64,000 bases of DNA, taken from positions 58,374,529 through 58,438,528 of the forward strand of contig CM053270.1 of assembly GCA_028583415.1 (NCBI GenBank). The letters are read 5' to 3'. The first letter of the stretch is position 1, and the number at the start of each line of letters is the position of its first letter. The DNA is from Protea cynaroides (lineage: Eukaryota > Streptophyta > Magnoliopsida > Proteales > Proteaceae). The position numbers were made by a program, and so were the translations under genes. Under the pieces are notes generated by a model, which saw only the letters and a program-made list of their open reading frames with translations, ran no database searches and had not been told where the DNA came from. Positions 11,619-22,997 of the stretch are shown one piece after another.

Positions 11619-12893
11619 TGATGTAGGCTAACCTAGGGTTTCTAGTTTATCCTACTCTTACACGACCAACTAACATAAGGATTAAAGAAATAATTAACTA
11701 ATGTGTAGGGACTGTTATGGGCAGCAACACACATGACATGCTTACGAGACTAGTATCATGATAACCACAAGTAAAGAACAGTATAAGGCCAAGTAACATG
11801 ATCAACTAGGTAATTGTTAATTAGGTTTCATGTCATGTTCATAATAAACCATAGGTTAAGAAGTACTAATGTGCAAAATATTTCAAATCTCCTAAAACTA
11901 ACAAGATTAAACGCCTAATGATTAGATGAACCCATGAACATGTAAGAACAGTAACTTCCCAATAATTAAAGATATGATTACTAACCAAAACAGTGCTAAA
12001 ACGATGGCTCAACTGTAAAGAAGCTTCACATAATGCTGTCCACGCTAATAAGTATTAACATGACAAGATTATGGCAGAATTTATGTGGAACGGAATTACA
12101 GCAAAGCATATGTGTACAGAAACGATAAACAACAAACAACGGGAAGAAACGATATTATGAGACGGAAATATAGCAAACCAGAAAAAAAGATTAAAGAAAT
12201 AACTTACTTAATGGAAACAAAAAAAAATCTGCTGTGATGTGTTACAACCATGGGGTCTGTGGTGATTTCTTAATATCCAATAATGAAAACAGACAAGGAA
12301 AAAAAAGGAAAGAAGGGGGACTGTTGTGAGCAGTGAAAGGGGAAGGGAATTCTCAATCAGAATAGAGAGAAAGAGGAAAGAAAGATAAGAGGGAAGGGGG
12401 TGTGGGATGTACCTGTCCGCAGGAGAGAGAAATCGAGAAGGAGAGATGGGGGTTGGGAAGTTCGTACCTGCAAAGAGAGAAGAGAGAGAGCCGAGAAAGA
12501 GAGAGCAGTTTCTTTTCTTCTTTTTTTTCTGTAATCAATATCATTTTTTTTTAATTAAAAAAAATGAGCCTTTATAAGGCTTACAAACCTAATTAGAGTA
12601 TAACTCTAAAGACTTATAAAAACAAACAAAATCATAAGCTTACTAAACAACTGAAAGGGCCCACAACTGTGACCCACAACTCTAACAAAATAAAAGAACT
12701 AGAGCCCACGTTTAATGTTTGTGTGGGGTCCACCATAAAGGAACTAAAATAAGAGAAATAAAACAAATAAAAGAGTCCTAATACCAGTCCAATACTAATG
12801 GACTAAAAAAAAGAGTCCTAAATCAATCTACTAGGACTACTGACGATGTCCTCATCTATTAATCTACTAGGACTACTGACGATGTCCTCATCA
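11619..12893 (-). repeat. 5' LTR (1275 bp) of the 4204-12893 chromovirus
   Basis: On the minus strand it begins TGATGAGG and ends CCTACATCA, with TGATG/CATCA ends and a primer binding site just inside. A minus-strand TATA-like TATAAAGG lies at 12569-12576. A near-perfect 40-bp direct repeat (ctactgacgatgtcctcatc) lies at its outer end. The outer edge abuts NBS-LRR coding sequence at 12894. No second copy is in the window. Confidence 0.82.
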
Positions 12894-12894
12894 G

Positions 12895-13164
12895 TTTCCT
12901 AAGCTCCAAGAACTATTACTCCGTGAATTATTTGAATTAGAGGAGTGGAGGGTAGAGAAATGGGCAATGTCTAGCATCAAGCGTGTGGAAATATATGCAT
13001 GCCAACAACTAAAGATGCTTCCAGATGGGTTACAGTGTATGACCATGCTCAAGGAATTGGAACTAGGCTGGATGCCTGATGCTTTTAAAGCTAGGATTCT
13101 CCCAGAAAACGTGAGAGAGGATTGGTACAAGATCAAACATATACCATCGATTGTCATAAAATAA
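12895..13164 (+). pseudogene. C-terminal leucine-rich-repeat end of an NBS-LRR resistance protein
   Basis: Open from the LTR junction with FPKLQELLLRELFELEEW, then IKRVEIYACQQLKMLPDGL and LKELELGWMP, ending EDWYKIKHIPSIVIK and TAA at 13162-13164. This is the usual last leucine-rich repeat and tail of plant CC-NBS-LRR proteins. NB-ARC and earlier repeats are absent; the LTR of the chromovirus begins at the preceding base, so the gene was cut by that insertion or a later rearrangement. A second copy of this tail is at 62055-62270. The part present has no stop. Confidence 0.85.
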
Positions 13165-14847
13165 CTCCCATTGAGCCGGTGACATGATTTTAAATGAGGA
13201 AGAGCAATGCAATGAAGTGCAGTGGATAAGTTTTCATTTGTAAGTTTCCAAGTGGACTTACTCTTTGTCATGTTTAATTTTTCTTTTGTTTCTTTAATTT
13301 TATATTTATATATACCCCCTTCGCCATGGTTCCAACAAAGTTACTTTCACTCTTCTGTATAGCATGTCGTGATTCACAGTCAGCTGCTAATTCTGATAAT
13401 GCTGTTTGTTTTTGAAGGATTTAGTTCTACAAGGGTTTTGTTATTTAATTTCAATAATCTTGATCATCATCATGTCGTACGTGATTTGTATTACCCTAGC
13501 TAGCTAGCATTCTGAGGTAATGGAATTCACTCTCTCTCTTGATCATGTCCTACTTTGAACTCATTCCTCTTAGATATTATGTTTTATAGATGAAGAGCAA
13601 GAGCCACTATTTTGATCGGATGAATATTTGTGGTTGTGACTGGATAAACCCAACCCTTGAATGACCTGGTCCATGTGATTGTGGGGTCAGTATGGGCCCG
13701 CGGGATTAGTTAGGCCAAAGGTCTGAAAACCTGCTGTTAGCAAAAAAATAAAATAAAAAGAAAAACGGTGTCATAGAGATTAACCCATATGAAATTGTTT
13801 TGGTGTTCTCTCCAATCAATACTATATATCATAGTCCACAATATAAAACTGAAACCATAAATTAAGCACAATCAACGAAATAAGATTGAAGTCAAGAGAT
13901 ATCCTCCAAGGAACCAAAAAATTAAATTTAAAACATCCAGGCGATAACGCCCATGACCGATTTAGAGAGATTGGAGTGTAGGAATGCCCTTCAAATTTCC
14001 AAACTATAAATTGGGATTAGCTAATCTGTTTGAAGATAAAGAGGATGTATAAGACGATGTTTGGGTTAGCCAGATCCTTTCAAATCTGGTACTAAATCCA
14101 GTCAGACCAAGTTGATCCATTTTTGGGACGATCGAAAAGAGGTCTCCCATAAAACCCTAGGATCTCTTTGGTTTGATTTCATTTATTATTTCGAAGGATT
14201 TCTGCACTCAGATTTCACTCGAAATTTTGAAATAACTAAGGCTGTTCACAATTTCACCATGAAATTCTTTCATCCAATTTCACACTAGCATTTAATAAGC
14301 ACATGTTGAAAATGACTCAAAACTCGGGGTAAAAGCATAATTTTAATTTTGGAAAAGAGATTTAAGGTTTTATTTTTATTTTTTAAAATAATAAGTAGGC
14401 CCTAAGCACAGATTTAAAGTTTTTTTTTTTCTTGAAATTTTTTCTTCCAATTGTGTTTTTTTTTTTTAACTCAACAACTTTGGATTTTTCTTTTACATAC
14501 AAATTTAGGGTCACACGGCCGGATCAAACTTGAAATCTCCTATTGTCTTTGACTTAATGGTAAGTTTTAGAGATTTTTTATAGGGTAAATTACACAGACA
14601 CCCCTTCTACTGTAGTGAAACTACATAGAACTACCATGCTTTTACAAAAGTTACATAGAATACCCCTATGACAATGCTATCATATAATCTCACCCACACC
14701 GTTACTTTCAACTTAACGGCAGAGGCTCAAATTTTTTTAAGACGAAAATACTCTTATTCTAGTTTTTTTTTCTTTTACCGTTCTTCTGCTTTAACTTCTA
14801 CTTCTGTTCTACTTCGTATCCTTTTCTTTTCTCTTTCACTCACTCAC

Positions 14848-14913
<66 letters not shown>

Positions 14914-14930
14914 GAAACTCATCAATCATG
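12948..14930. repeat. Segmental duplication, left copy (partner 62054-64000)
   Basis: NBS-LRR tail, 3' flank and start of the Pack-MULE-like element match 62054-64000 nearly base for base, with a few substitutions, a small deletion (near 63509) and a different (CT)n length. The stretch 13165-14581 holds no recognised gene in either copy. The match continues to the end of the window, so the full duplication is longer than what is seen. Confidence 0.92.
14851..14910. repeat. (CT)n microsatellite
   Basis: About 60 bp of uninterrupted CT just inside the left TIR. The duplicate at about 63948-63988 is shorter (about 40 bp), so length has changed since duplication. Confidence 0.95.
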
Positions 14931-15781
14931 GGAAGAACAACAAACATTTCGATGTTAATTTGTAGATTCAGATTACGATTTCGAATAGCTTCAAAGGGAT
15001 TCAAATGGGAAGTTCCAATTTGGAGTAGTAATTACAGGAGTTATTCTTGAGACCGGACCACAGGTAATCAGCGGTGAGTCGCATGGATCGATTTGTCGGG
15101 ATAAAGTCGAAGATGATAGCTCCACCACACATGTTGATAAAGAGGTAGTTCGATTAAAATTCCAAGTTAAATTTGACAGCAAGAAACGGATCAGATACGA
15201 TTGACAGAGAAAAACGAAACGGTAAATCACTTTTCCTTTTGGCTTTTTTCTTTTTGTTTCTGAAATGTAACGCAAGAAGGAAGAATCAGAAGTGGTTTTT
15301 ACACACATCTATAAGCATAACGTCATCAATAAATTCCGAAACCAAAACCGTGGCTAAACTCAAAGAACCTGTCAGGGGGAGCCTGGCAGCTAAAATGGGC
15401 AAGTGGGCAAGTCTCTTTGCATCCAACGAGGGTCTGGATGAGCGAGGAGTGGTAGATGTTAAAAGGGGTAATGAGCAAGAAGAAAGACCACTTGGAGTGT
15501 GGGTGGATGGGTGGCTATGATTATTAATCAAAGAGAAGAATGAGTAGGGGAATGGATCTGACATGGAGAATTATTAAATCCCCATTCCTCATATCTCTCT
15601 CTTTTCTTGATTTATTGATTTGAAAAATTCTTTGAAAAAATAGGGCGACGGAGCTCTCGATGTACAACGTCCTCCCTGCGAAACTGTCGTTTGGAGTCGG
15701 CCCACCAATACCACAAAAAGGACCAGGCGCCGCTTGTGCAGGCTCAACCTAGGTTTTAACTCTGTTTGCTTAAACAAGCAA

Positions 15782-15988
15782 GATCAAGGAAAGCGAGGCA
15801 GGAATCTCTCCAGTGATCTTGTTAAACCCAAGATTAAGAACACGCAATCTTCTCAAGCCACCCATTTGAGAAGGCAAAGTTCCAGAGAGTGAATTCCCCT
15901 CAAGATCAAACACTTCTAACTTGTAAAGACCCTAGATTTCAACAGGAATTTCACCACTAAAGTCATTGAATGGCAACGACAAGATACG
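15782..15988 (-). pseudogene. Captured LRR receptor-like kinase fragment (RPK2-like)
   Basis: The minus strand reads RILSLPFNDFSGEIPVEI, a stop, then KLEVFDLEGNSLSGTLPSQ and RLRVLNLGFNKITGEIPASL. This matches leucine-rich repeats in the RPK2/TOADSTOOL2 type of receptor-like kinase as I remember the family. Only about three repeats are present, with no signal peptide, transmembrane or kinase part. The internal TAG sits where the family has tryptophan (TGG). It lies entirely inside the inverted-repeat element, so it is a captured piece and not a gene in its own right. Confidence 0.72.
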
Positions 15989-16287
15989 AGCAGAAGTTGA
16001 AGCAGAAGAATGGTAAAAAAAATTAAAAAAAAAATTAAAAATTAAAAAAAAAAAAAAAAAAAAAAACCAGAATAAAGGTACTTTTGTCTTAAAAAAAATT
16101 GACCCTCTGCCGTTAAGTTGAAAGTAATGGTGTGGATGAGATTGTATGATAGCATTTTTTTTTTGGTAAATTGTATGATAGCATTGTTAGAGGGATATTC
16201 TGTGTAACTTTTATAAAAGCAGAGTAGTTCTGTGTAGTTTTACTACGATAGAGAGGGTGTCTATATAAACCAGGCCAACCCATTTTT

Positions 16288-17529
16288 CAGCCAGGCTAAG
16301 TTGGGCTTGGGTTAGTGATTGATGTAAAGGGTTATATCAGATATGGTTCAGTTCCAGATAATCAGTTTGGTTTCGATTTGATTCGGTGCATGTGGTAGGT
16401 GGAAACCAGAATCGAACTATTATTCGGTTCCAAAACACAAAAATTAAATCAATTTATAATTGGTTACAATTTGATGGTTTTTACACCGTTCCCGTTAAAC
16501 GGTCTTTATCGGATTCGATAAATCAGTTCAATTTAACCGCTCTTGGTTAGACTCACCAGTTCTAAGGCCTAGGCCCAATTGGGAAGGACTTGTTTTAAAC
16601 CCACTAAAAGCACATTACACATCTAACATCTACACCAAAAATGCAATCATCAACCTCTCAAAGCAATCAAAAGCTTCAAGCCTAAGTTCATAATCGATTC
16701 ATATTTAGTTTGCATCTATTCCGTTTAACCGATTTGAAACTATCAGTTTAATGGTTCAAAATCTAATCAAACCATTTAATATTCAGTTTCACTTAGGCAC
16801 CGTTTGTTTTGATGTAAAATTTTACTGTAAAATGTTACGTGTAATATTTTTTAGTTAAAATAAATTTCAATGTTTATTTTTAGTAGGTAAAAAAAATATA
16901 AAGTTTCTTTTTCCTCTCTCTTAGAGATCATTGTATTTTACCTTTTGAAAACAAACATTGAAAATAAAATGTTACAAAAATTTTACATCAAAACAAACAA
17001 AGCCTTATTAATTGTTTTTGCGAATCCGGTTTAAACGGTTTGATTTGGCATTGACACCCTTTACCTACAAACACTGGATTCTTTTCCCACTGTTGAAAAT
17101 CCTCCACGGTACCTTCACACAGCTACACTCATCCTTTCCAAATCAGTAGCTATTAAAAGGTGCAATTCAAAAATAAATTAAAAATGCCTCTGTGAGGTTG
17201 GGTGATAAAGTTTATGCAGGTTGTAAATGGCCTCCAAGTTTAAAAATTTGAGATCAGCTAAAAGCCTAAAAAATTTGAGATGGATACTCATAAGGATATC
17301 ATGAACTAAAACCATGATCGGGGAGAAGATGCAAAGATTTCCAATTTTAAAAACTAAAGCTTTAACATAAAATGTGTAATTAAAAAAGCAGAGTAAATGA
17401 TAAGCCTAATTATATATATAGATTGATCATCACCTAGATGCTATCCAAATCTTCAAACAGCAGTACTTAGAACTTGAAACAACAATAGTAAAGCTTCTCC
17501 CACTACCCAAAAGACAAAATATATACTAT
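16288..17529. repeat. 3' flank of a DRP4-like gene, paralogous to 48092-49368
   Basis: No gene. Base-by-base similarity to 48092-49368, the flank downstream of the complete DRP4-like gene, runs to the Tat insertion point. It includes the same MITE at the same place. The rest of the homologous gene flank resumes at 41956, after the Tat element. Confidence 0.88.
16796..17004. mobile_element. Tourist/PIF-Harbinger-like MITE
   Basis: 209 bp with inverted ends ggcaccgtttgttttgatg / catcaaaacaaacaaagcc, flanked by TTA (16793-16795 and 17005-17007). The size, TTA duplication and GGC ends fit this MITE class. It is present at the same place in the paralogous flank (48612-48836), so it predates the duplication. 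Confidence 0.75.
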
Positions 17530-18281
17530 TGTTACGGTTGGAAATCGCCCGTCGATCCGCGCTCTGAATGACCTGCAATCACAGAGATGAGACAAAGGAG
17601 TTGGGCGCCTAAGCCCCGGGTATACTCCGATGCCTAAGTCAGATTCCCAAAGTAAACAGTCAAGAGATAGCAAAATGCTATCTCCAGTTTAAAGAGTGTG
17701 GGACGATGAAAGAGTTTGAGCGTGCGAGAATGAGAGAGATATTGTGAACTAGCAATTTGTGCGTAAGCCCTTACCTTGAGGGGTTGCCCTCTACTTATAT
17801 ATTGGGAAGAAACATGGAGGTACCAGGACTCAGGGAAGTAGATCGCCAATAGGATTGCCACGTGTCGCTCTGAGGGACACCTGTGTGGTAGACTCCGAGT
17901 AGGAGTAGGAGACCTTAGCCAAGGAAGCTAGGTCGGTCAGCTCTGGGACTAACACATGTCAATGTGTGAGTAATCACAGACCGTGATAGTCGGCGTCGTA
18001 TCAGACTGGGAGAAGGACTCTTCGGATGTAGCATAATCACATTAGGACTCTGACCACCGACTGGAAAACGTAGCCGGGTAGGACTATGACTCCGAACGCT
18101 ACCGTAGATAATGGTAACCAGACGGCGTAAGGCGTATGCGGCATGCCGGGCGCATGAGAGGCCGATGGCAAGGTACCGAATGCCTCATAAGCCGACCGTA
18201 AGACACTCCGAGCGATCGGCTCAGAAGGTGAAGCTTGACACGTGTAAGATTTTAAATGGCTGAGATTTTTCCCACATAACA
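17530..18281 (-). repeat. 3' LTR of the Tat element
   Basis: 752 bp, reading TGTTATGTGGG...CCAACCGTAACA on the minus strand. A TATA-like TATATAAG lies at 17794-17801 (minus). I count about 21 differences by eye from the 41204-41955 copy (about 2.8%). A purine-rich GCAAGGGGCATC (minus, 18282-18293) precedes it, the expected second-strand primer site. Confidence 0.95.
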
Positions 18282-18791
18282 GATGCCCCTTGCGCTGTCG
18301 GATTCAACGAATTCGATAGTGCAACAAGATTAAACAGTGTCCAGAACTTGCGCCGTATGAGACCAACTGCAAAATTGATGGCCGTATAAGCTGCTTCCGA
18401 GTGACTCCTCTTATGATTGGAATTCATGTATGAGTGGGAGACGGTTGTCACCAACCGTCTGCACGATTGATGGAGGCATGGGGCTCGAGGCGTTAAACTT
18501 GAGTTCCGCAACTGTGCTCGATCGTTGATCTTCGAAGTGACGCGGATTGATGCCTTGATCCGATGGCCACTAGGAGGCGGTGCGCCTCGAGAAGGAGCGG
18601 TATCAATAGCCGCTGGTCTTCGAACGGTCGAATGCATCGGACGGCTGTAATCAGTTTGATCATCTCGAGAAGGAGCGCCATCATTGCGGCGTGGACGCCG
18701 GTATCACGTCGCGTTCGGCGCGGCAGACGAGAACCAATGGCGTTGAGCCACTTGGTCGGAACCCGAAGAGACGGTTTTCAGTCGCAACTCC

Positions 18792-18799
18792 TATAAATA
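18792..18799 (+). promoter_or_regulatory. TATA box for the antisense gene
   Basis: TATAAATA on the plus strand, 232 bp upstream of the ATG at 19031. It lies outside the LTR, so the antisense gene appears to carry its own promoter. A GTAAGT at 18928 suggests a further intron in the 5' leader. Confidence 0.55.
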
Positions 18800-21675
18800 C
18801 TCCTTCGATTCATTCATTCGACCATTTGGTTGAGTCGCAATCGGAGTTTCCTTAGAGCAGTTGGATCTTCCTATTCATCGAATCTTCAAGCTTCTTTCGT
18901 GCACTCGGAGTCCCATTTCCTTCAATCAGTAAGTCTTCTCTTCCTTCCTTTTTACTGCCATTTCATGCTTAGTAGTTTCCACTCCTCTAATAGTTTTACA
19001 CCCTCCGATAGAGTGAAAGTGAGTGAGAGAATGGCCCAATCCCAGACCTCTTCCTCCGAAAGGTCATCATCCTTTTCAATGGAGGGATTCTCCGCTGCCC
19101 CCGAACCTTCGGGACGGATTTGAGATTTCGTTAGTCGGGAGTTCGAGTCTCAGACCATAGAGTCTGCAGGAAACGGAGCAGGGGCCATCGCCCAAAAATC
19201 TCCAGAGGCTGTCCTTGTGGCTTTCGATCCGGCTCCAGAGGAAGAACTCGAGGAGAGTTCCTCTAAGGCCGACGAGCGTGGTCGTCCTGCTGGCACCTCA
19301 GCTCGTCGGGCTTCTCGCCAGAGAGGCGGCCGACCATCTGTCCCTTCTATCGACGTACTCCCTGCATGGAGGGAGCCGAGTAAGATTAGGACCGAACCCG
19401 CTTTGTCATTGATTTGCTGGGCATACCAGCTCGTAGAGTCGATGACGGACGTCCGGGTTTGGCTCCCATCCCCCGACGAACGGGCTTGTACCGTGAATAA
19501 GTCAGAGATTTGCGTGTACGAGCACGCCTTAAAGTCCAGGCCCCGATTTCCCCTTCACCCTCTAGTAGTAGAAATTCTCCAAGTCTACCGCATCGCCCCC
19601 TCCCAACTAGCTCCGAATGGGTGGCGATGCATATATGCCTTCATCCTGTTTGTCCGCCGACTAGGGGAGACTCCGACCGTGAACTTGTTTCGGTCACTTC
19701 CAGTTGACCAGTTTGACCGAGTCCCGCTCTATGACCGGGTGGTACTTTTTTAGTCAGAAGAGCACAAAGAAGCTCCCGGCCATCTCCCAAAATCCTTCTT
19801 CCATCCACGGATGGAAGGATAAATTTTTCTTCGTGGGCCCTCCCGAGGGCGGCCCGGCTCTCCCTCTGTCGAACGTTTGGCTGGTGGTCGATACCATGGG
19901 GTTCAACAAAGTCCCTTTTTGACGATGGAGGAGAGACAGGCTCAGCACAAAATGAAGACCGGGAAGACGGTAGGCTATGCCGACCTCGTGGATCCCGTGC
20001 AGTTGGCCGAGCACGGCCTCCTTGGTGAGTTTATCAATTGTAGGACATCGTACACTGCTGTTATTTCAATTTTGTTACTAACCATCATCCCTTGTCTCAT
20101 TACAGTGAACTTTGGCGACGATCATATTGTTGCTCGAATCCTGCGTAAGCGGACGGCCGATGTTGAAAAGGGGATCAGCCAACGGGCGCGCCTCCTCGCA
20201 AGGAGTAGAGGGCGACGGCCGAGGCAAAGGGCAAGGGGCCCATGCCAGAGGCTCTGCCCAAGAAGAAAATAAGGTCGGCCGTGGAACTTTCGGCCGATAT
20301 CTACAAGATGAGGCCGGCACCTAGGCTGGGCCGTCAAGACGAAATAAGGGCGGAGGCTGCGACGAAGGAAGTCCAGCCTCGCCAAGGGGCTGTGAAGGAA
20401 GTCCAGCCCCTCGAGGCGGCCATGGCTAAAATGGTTCCGGCCGGCATGGCGCGGCGGCGCCATCGGCGAAGAAGACTGCTCAAGGTTCGAAGGTGGTCGA
20501 TCTGACCGAGGCTACCGGCGCCTCTAAGGGGGAGGTCGAGCCCGCTAACAAACAGAGGAGCGACAAGCTGAAGACGGCCTTCTCTCCTACGCTCAGACTG
20601 AAGTCGACGGACTTGGTCTTCAAGAGCGCGAGGGCGGAGAGGATCATCGTCACTGAGGGACGCCTCCCGGAGGACGTGGCCTTCACGTCAGGCTTGGCGA
20701 ATGAAGGGGCCTTCAGGCGAGCATTCGTCGCGTGCTCTCAGGTAATGTTTGGAATTCCCTACTCTTTTGTTTTTATTTATGTTTGTCGTTTTGACACTCT
20801 GTTCCCTTTTGTGCAGACGAGCAATCTTCTAACCGAGGTCAGCGAGCGAGCTGCCCGGGCCTTTATCGATCTGGACGAGAAGGAGGTCTTGGAGATCTCT
20901 CTGCATGAGGCTCTGAAGGCCACCGAGGAGAACCTAACCAATAAATCCTCGGAGGTTAAGGGCTTTGTTGCAAAGAAGGTCGCCCTTCGAGCCTCGCTGG
21001 ACAAAACCGAGGCTGCTCTCGACGAGGAGCATAAGAGAGTGCATTCGTCCGAGGAAAAACTTTAATCGTCCGATGACAAGCGACGAAAAACCGAGGAAGA
21101 TCTGCAGGTTGCGGAGAAGGCGAAGCTGGTCCTGGAGGAGAAGCTCCGGAAGTCTGAGGACGAAGCCAAGTCTGCCAAGGAGGCTCTGGCCAAGGCCTAA
21201 GAGGCATACCAGGAGGCCCTAGATCGAGTCGTGGTAGAGTACCGATCGTCTCCTCAGTATGGGGAGGATGTGGAGGAGGCTGCTTGCGGGTTTTTCCTGA
21301 GGGGTGTAAAATACTTGAAGGAACAGCTTGTGGAGAAGGGTGCCGATTTCAACTGGTCGGAGATCCCGATCATGGCTGAGGTGCTTGGTGAGGAGCCAGC
21401 GATGACTAAGACCCCGGTCATGGCCGAGGATGATCGGGTGGAGCCGACGGCCCCAACGGAAGCTGACCGAATGCAGGAGGATGACCTTCCTCCGTACGAG
21501 GTGCCCAAACGCCGATCATGGAGCTCTCGGACCTTCCGCTGCCTACCGAGGGTCCCGTAAACCCGGCCGAAGAGGAGAATCGACCTTGAGGACCTCCGAG
21601 CGATTCTTGTACATATGTACACTTTTTTTTATATTGTAACTGTACGACTGCCCTTCTTGGGCCTTTGTTAATAAA
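18792..21675 (+). pseudogene. Antisense gene of the Tat element (gypsy-type transposon domain and coiled coil)
   Basis: Runs opposite to gag-pol. Features seen: TATA box TATAAATA at 18792-18799; ATG at 19031; a globular domain with ICVYEHALKSRPRFPLHPLV and YRIAPSQLAPNGWRC, which I recognise as the 'putative gypsy-type transposon' domain (Pfam Transposase_28, from memory); GT-AG introns at 20025-20105 and 20742-20816; a charged coiled coil coded at about 20850-21200; and AATAAA at 21670-21675. It is broken: TGA at 19121, a frameshift near 19740 and others in 19920-20490, and TAA at 21063 and 21198. Antisense ORFs before the 3' LTR are known in Tat elements; their function is not established. 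Confidence 0.83.
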
Positions 21676-21744
21676 ACATACTTATTCTTTTCATCCTTTT
21701 CTGCTTTCTTTCTTTCTTCTCAGATTTTGTTACCCATTCGGCAG

Positions 21745-22015
21745 TTACCCCGGAAGTGTTGTCGGCTCGGCTCTCTGGTAAGCCGAGAACACTTAAGTAA
21801 TAAATATTCACTTAAAGTAATAAAATGGCCAAGGCATTGCTGACTGCCCTACCCCGGAAGTGTTATCGGCTCGGCGCTCTGGTAGGTCGAGGACAATGTT
21901 GTGTGCGGTTCAGTCCGAGCGCTGGTTCTGTTTCGAGAAATGGCCAAGGTGCCCCTAGCCCGGAAGTGTTGTTGGCTCGACTGCTGGTCAGGTCGAGAAC
22001 ACTTGATTCTTCTGC
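21745..22015. repeat. Imperfect ~105-bp tandem repeat, about 2.6 units
   Basis: The phrase cggaagtgtt...ggctcg recurs at 21751, 21855 and 21961 (periods 104 and 106), each followed by a pair of related 'gagaacactt'-like ends. It lies just past the antisense gene's polyadenylation signal. Confidence 0.75.
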
Positions 22016-22051
22016 AAAATGATTGTCATTAGGATGGTCTGTCACGGTTGG

Positions 22052-22795
22052 GTTACCTAGGTCTGCTTGTGAACCGCGATACAGGTATGATCTTCTTGCT
22101 AGGTACGATTATGGTCTGCATGCTACCGTGGCCTGCTTGTAGACCGCGGTAGGCAGATACAAGTATGGTCTTCATGCTACCGAGGTCTGCTTGTGGACCG
22201 TGGTAGGAAGATATGCGTATGGTCTGCGTGCTACCGAGGCATGCTTGTGGACCGCGGTAGGCAGATACGAGCATGGTCTTCATGCTACAATGGTCTGCTT
22301 GTGGACCGTGGTAGGAAGATATGCATATGGTCTGCGTGCTACCGAGGCCTGCTTGTGGACCGCGGTAGGCAGATAAGAGTATGGTCTTCATGCTACCTTG
22401 GTCTGCTTGTGGACCGTGGTAGGAAGATATGCGTATGGTCTGTGTGCTACCGAGGCTTACTTGTGGACCGCGGTAGGCAGATATGAGTATGGTCTTCATG
22501 CTACCTTGGTCTGCTTGTGGACTGTGGTAGGAAGATATGCGTATGGACTGCGTGCTATAGAGGCCTGCTTGTGGACCGCGGCAGGCAGATACGAGTATGG
22601 TCTTCATGCTACCTTGGTCTGCTTGTGGATCGTGGTAGGAAGATATGCATATGGTCTGCGTGCTACCGAGGCCTACTTGTGGACCGCGGTAGACAGATAC
22701 GAGTATGGTCTTCATGCTACCTTGGTCTGCTTGTGGACCATGTTAGGAAGATACGAGTATGGTCTGCGACCGTAGTAGGCAGATATGCCGATGTC
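22052..22795. repeat. 54-bp tandem repeat organised as a 108-bp dimer
   Basis: The anchor ttgtgg occurs at 22191, 22245, 22299, 22353, 22407, 22461, 22515, 22569, 22623, 22677 and 22731: eleven steps of exactly 54 bp, with degenerate units on either side. Units alternate between an A type (accgcggtaggcagatac) and a B type (accgtggtaggaagatatg), so the higher-order period is 108 bp. Because 54 is a multiple of three, all frames stay open, producing long spurious ORFs. Tandem repeats in the 3' region are known in Tat elements. Confidence 0.95.
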
Positions 22796-22997
22796 GATGT
22801 TTAACCTATGCCTGGTTGAGATCGGTTGGGCCGGAAGAACAGCTATGAAAGACAATTGCTGGGAGTTGACTGAACCATATTTGCACTGCTTTGTATTAAA
22901 AGAAACTAAGCGGATGCCCCTCAGGGGGTCTGGTGTACAACTGAAACTACTAACAAAAATTAGAAAATACATACTTCGGCCGAGAATGAGTGGCCGC

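Larger units (their letters stand above)
4204..12893 (-). mobile_element. Decayed Ty3/gypsy chromovirus with a single recognisable LTR
   Basis: On the minus strand the order is LTR (11619-12893), primer binding site, gag with zinc knuckle, protease, RT, RNase H, integrase and a chromodomain-like tail, which is the Ty3/gypsy order. The integrase is split by a solo LTR of another family at 5114-7398. Every coding segment has stops or frameshifts, so the element cannot act alone. No second copy of its LTR was found below 4204, so its 3' end is truncated or rearranged. Its 5' LTR directly abuts NBS-LRR coding sequence at 12894, which indicates insertion into that gene. The exact chromovirus lineage was not determined. 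Confidence 0.88.
14582..16272. mobile_element. Pack-MULE-like TIR element with captured gene fragments
   Basis: Terminal inverted repeats of about 240 bp (14582-14822 and 15985-16272) bracket about 1.7 kb. The left end starts agggtaaattacacagacac and the right end reads ggtttatatagacaccc on the other strand. No transposase was found; inside lie a (CT)n tract, an unrecognised 15000-15560 stretch and an LRR-receptor-kinase fragment (15782-15988). Long inverted repeats with host-gene pieces and no transposase fit a Mutator-like Pack element. A clear 9-bp target duplication was not seen. Part of a second copy lies at 63677-64000. Confidence 0.68.

Noticed and set aside
22053..22715. Long repetitive ORFs in several frames and on both strands
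   Set aside because: The 54-bp unit is a multiple of three, which keeps frames open by chance; no family match.
22052..22795. Regular short repeats that could suggest a CRISPR array
   Set aside because: Units are contiguous with no unique spacers, and the sequence is plant transposon DNA.
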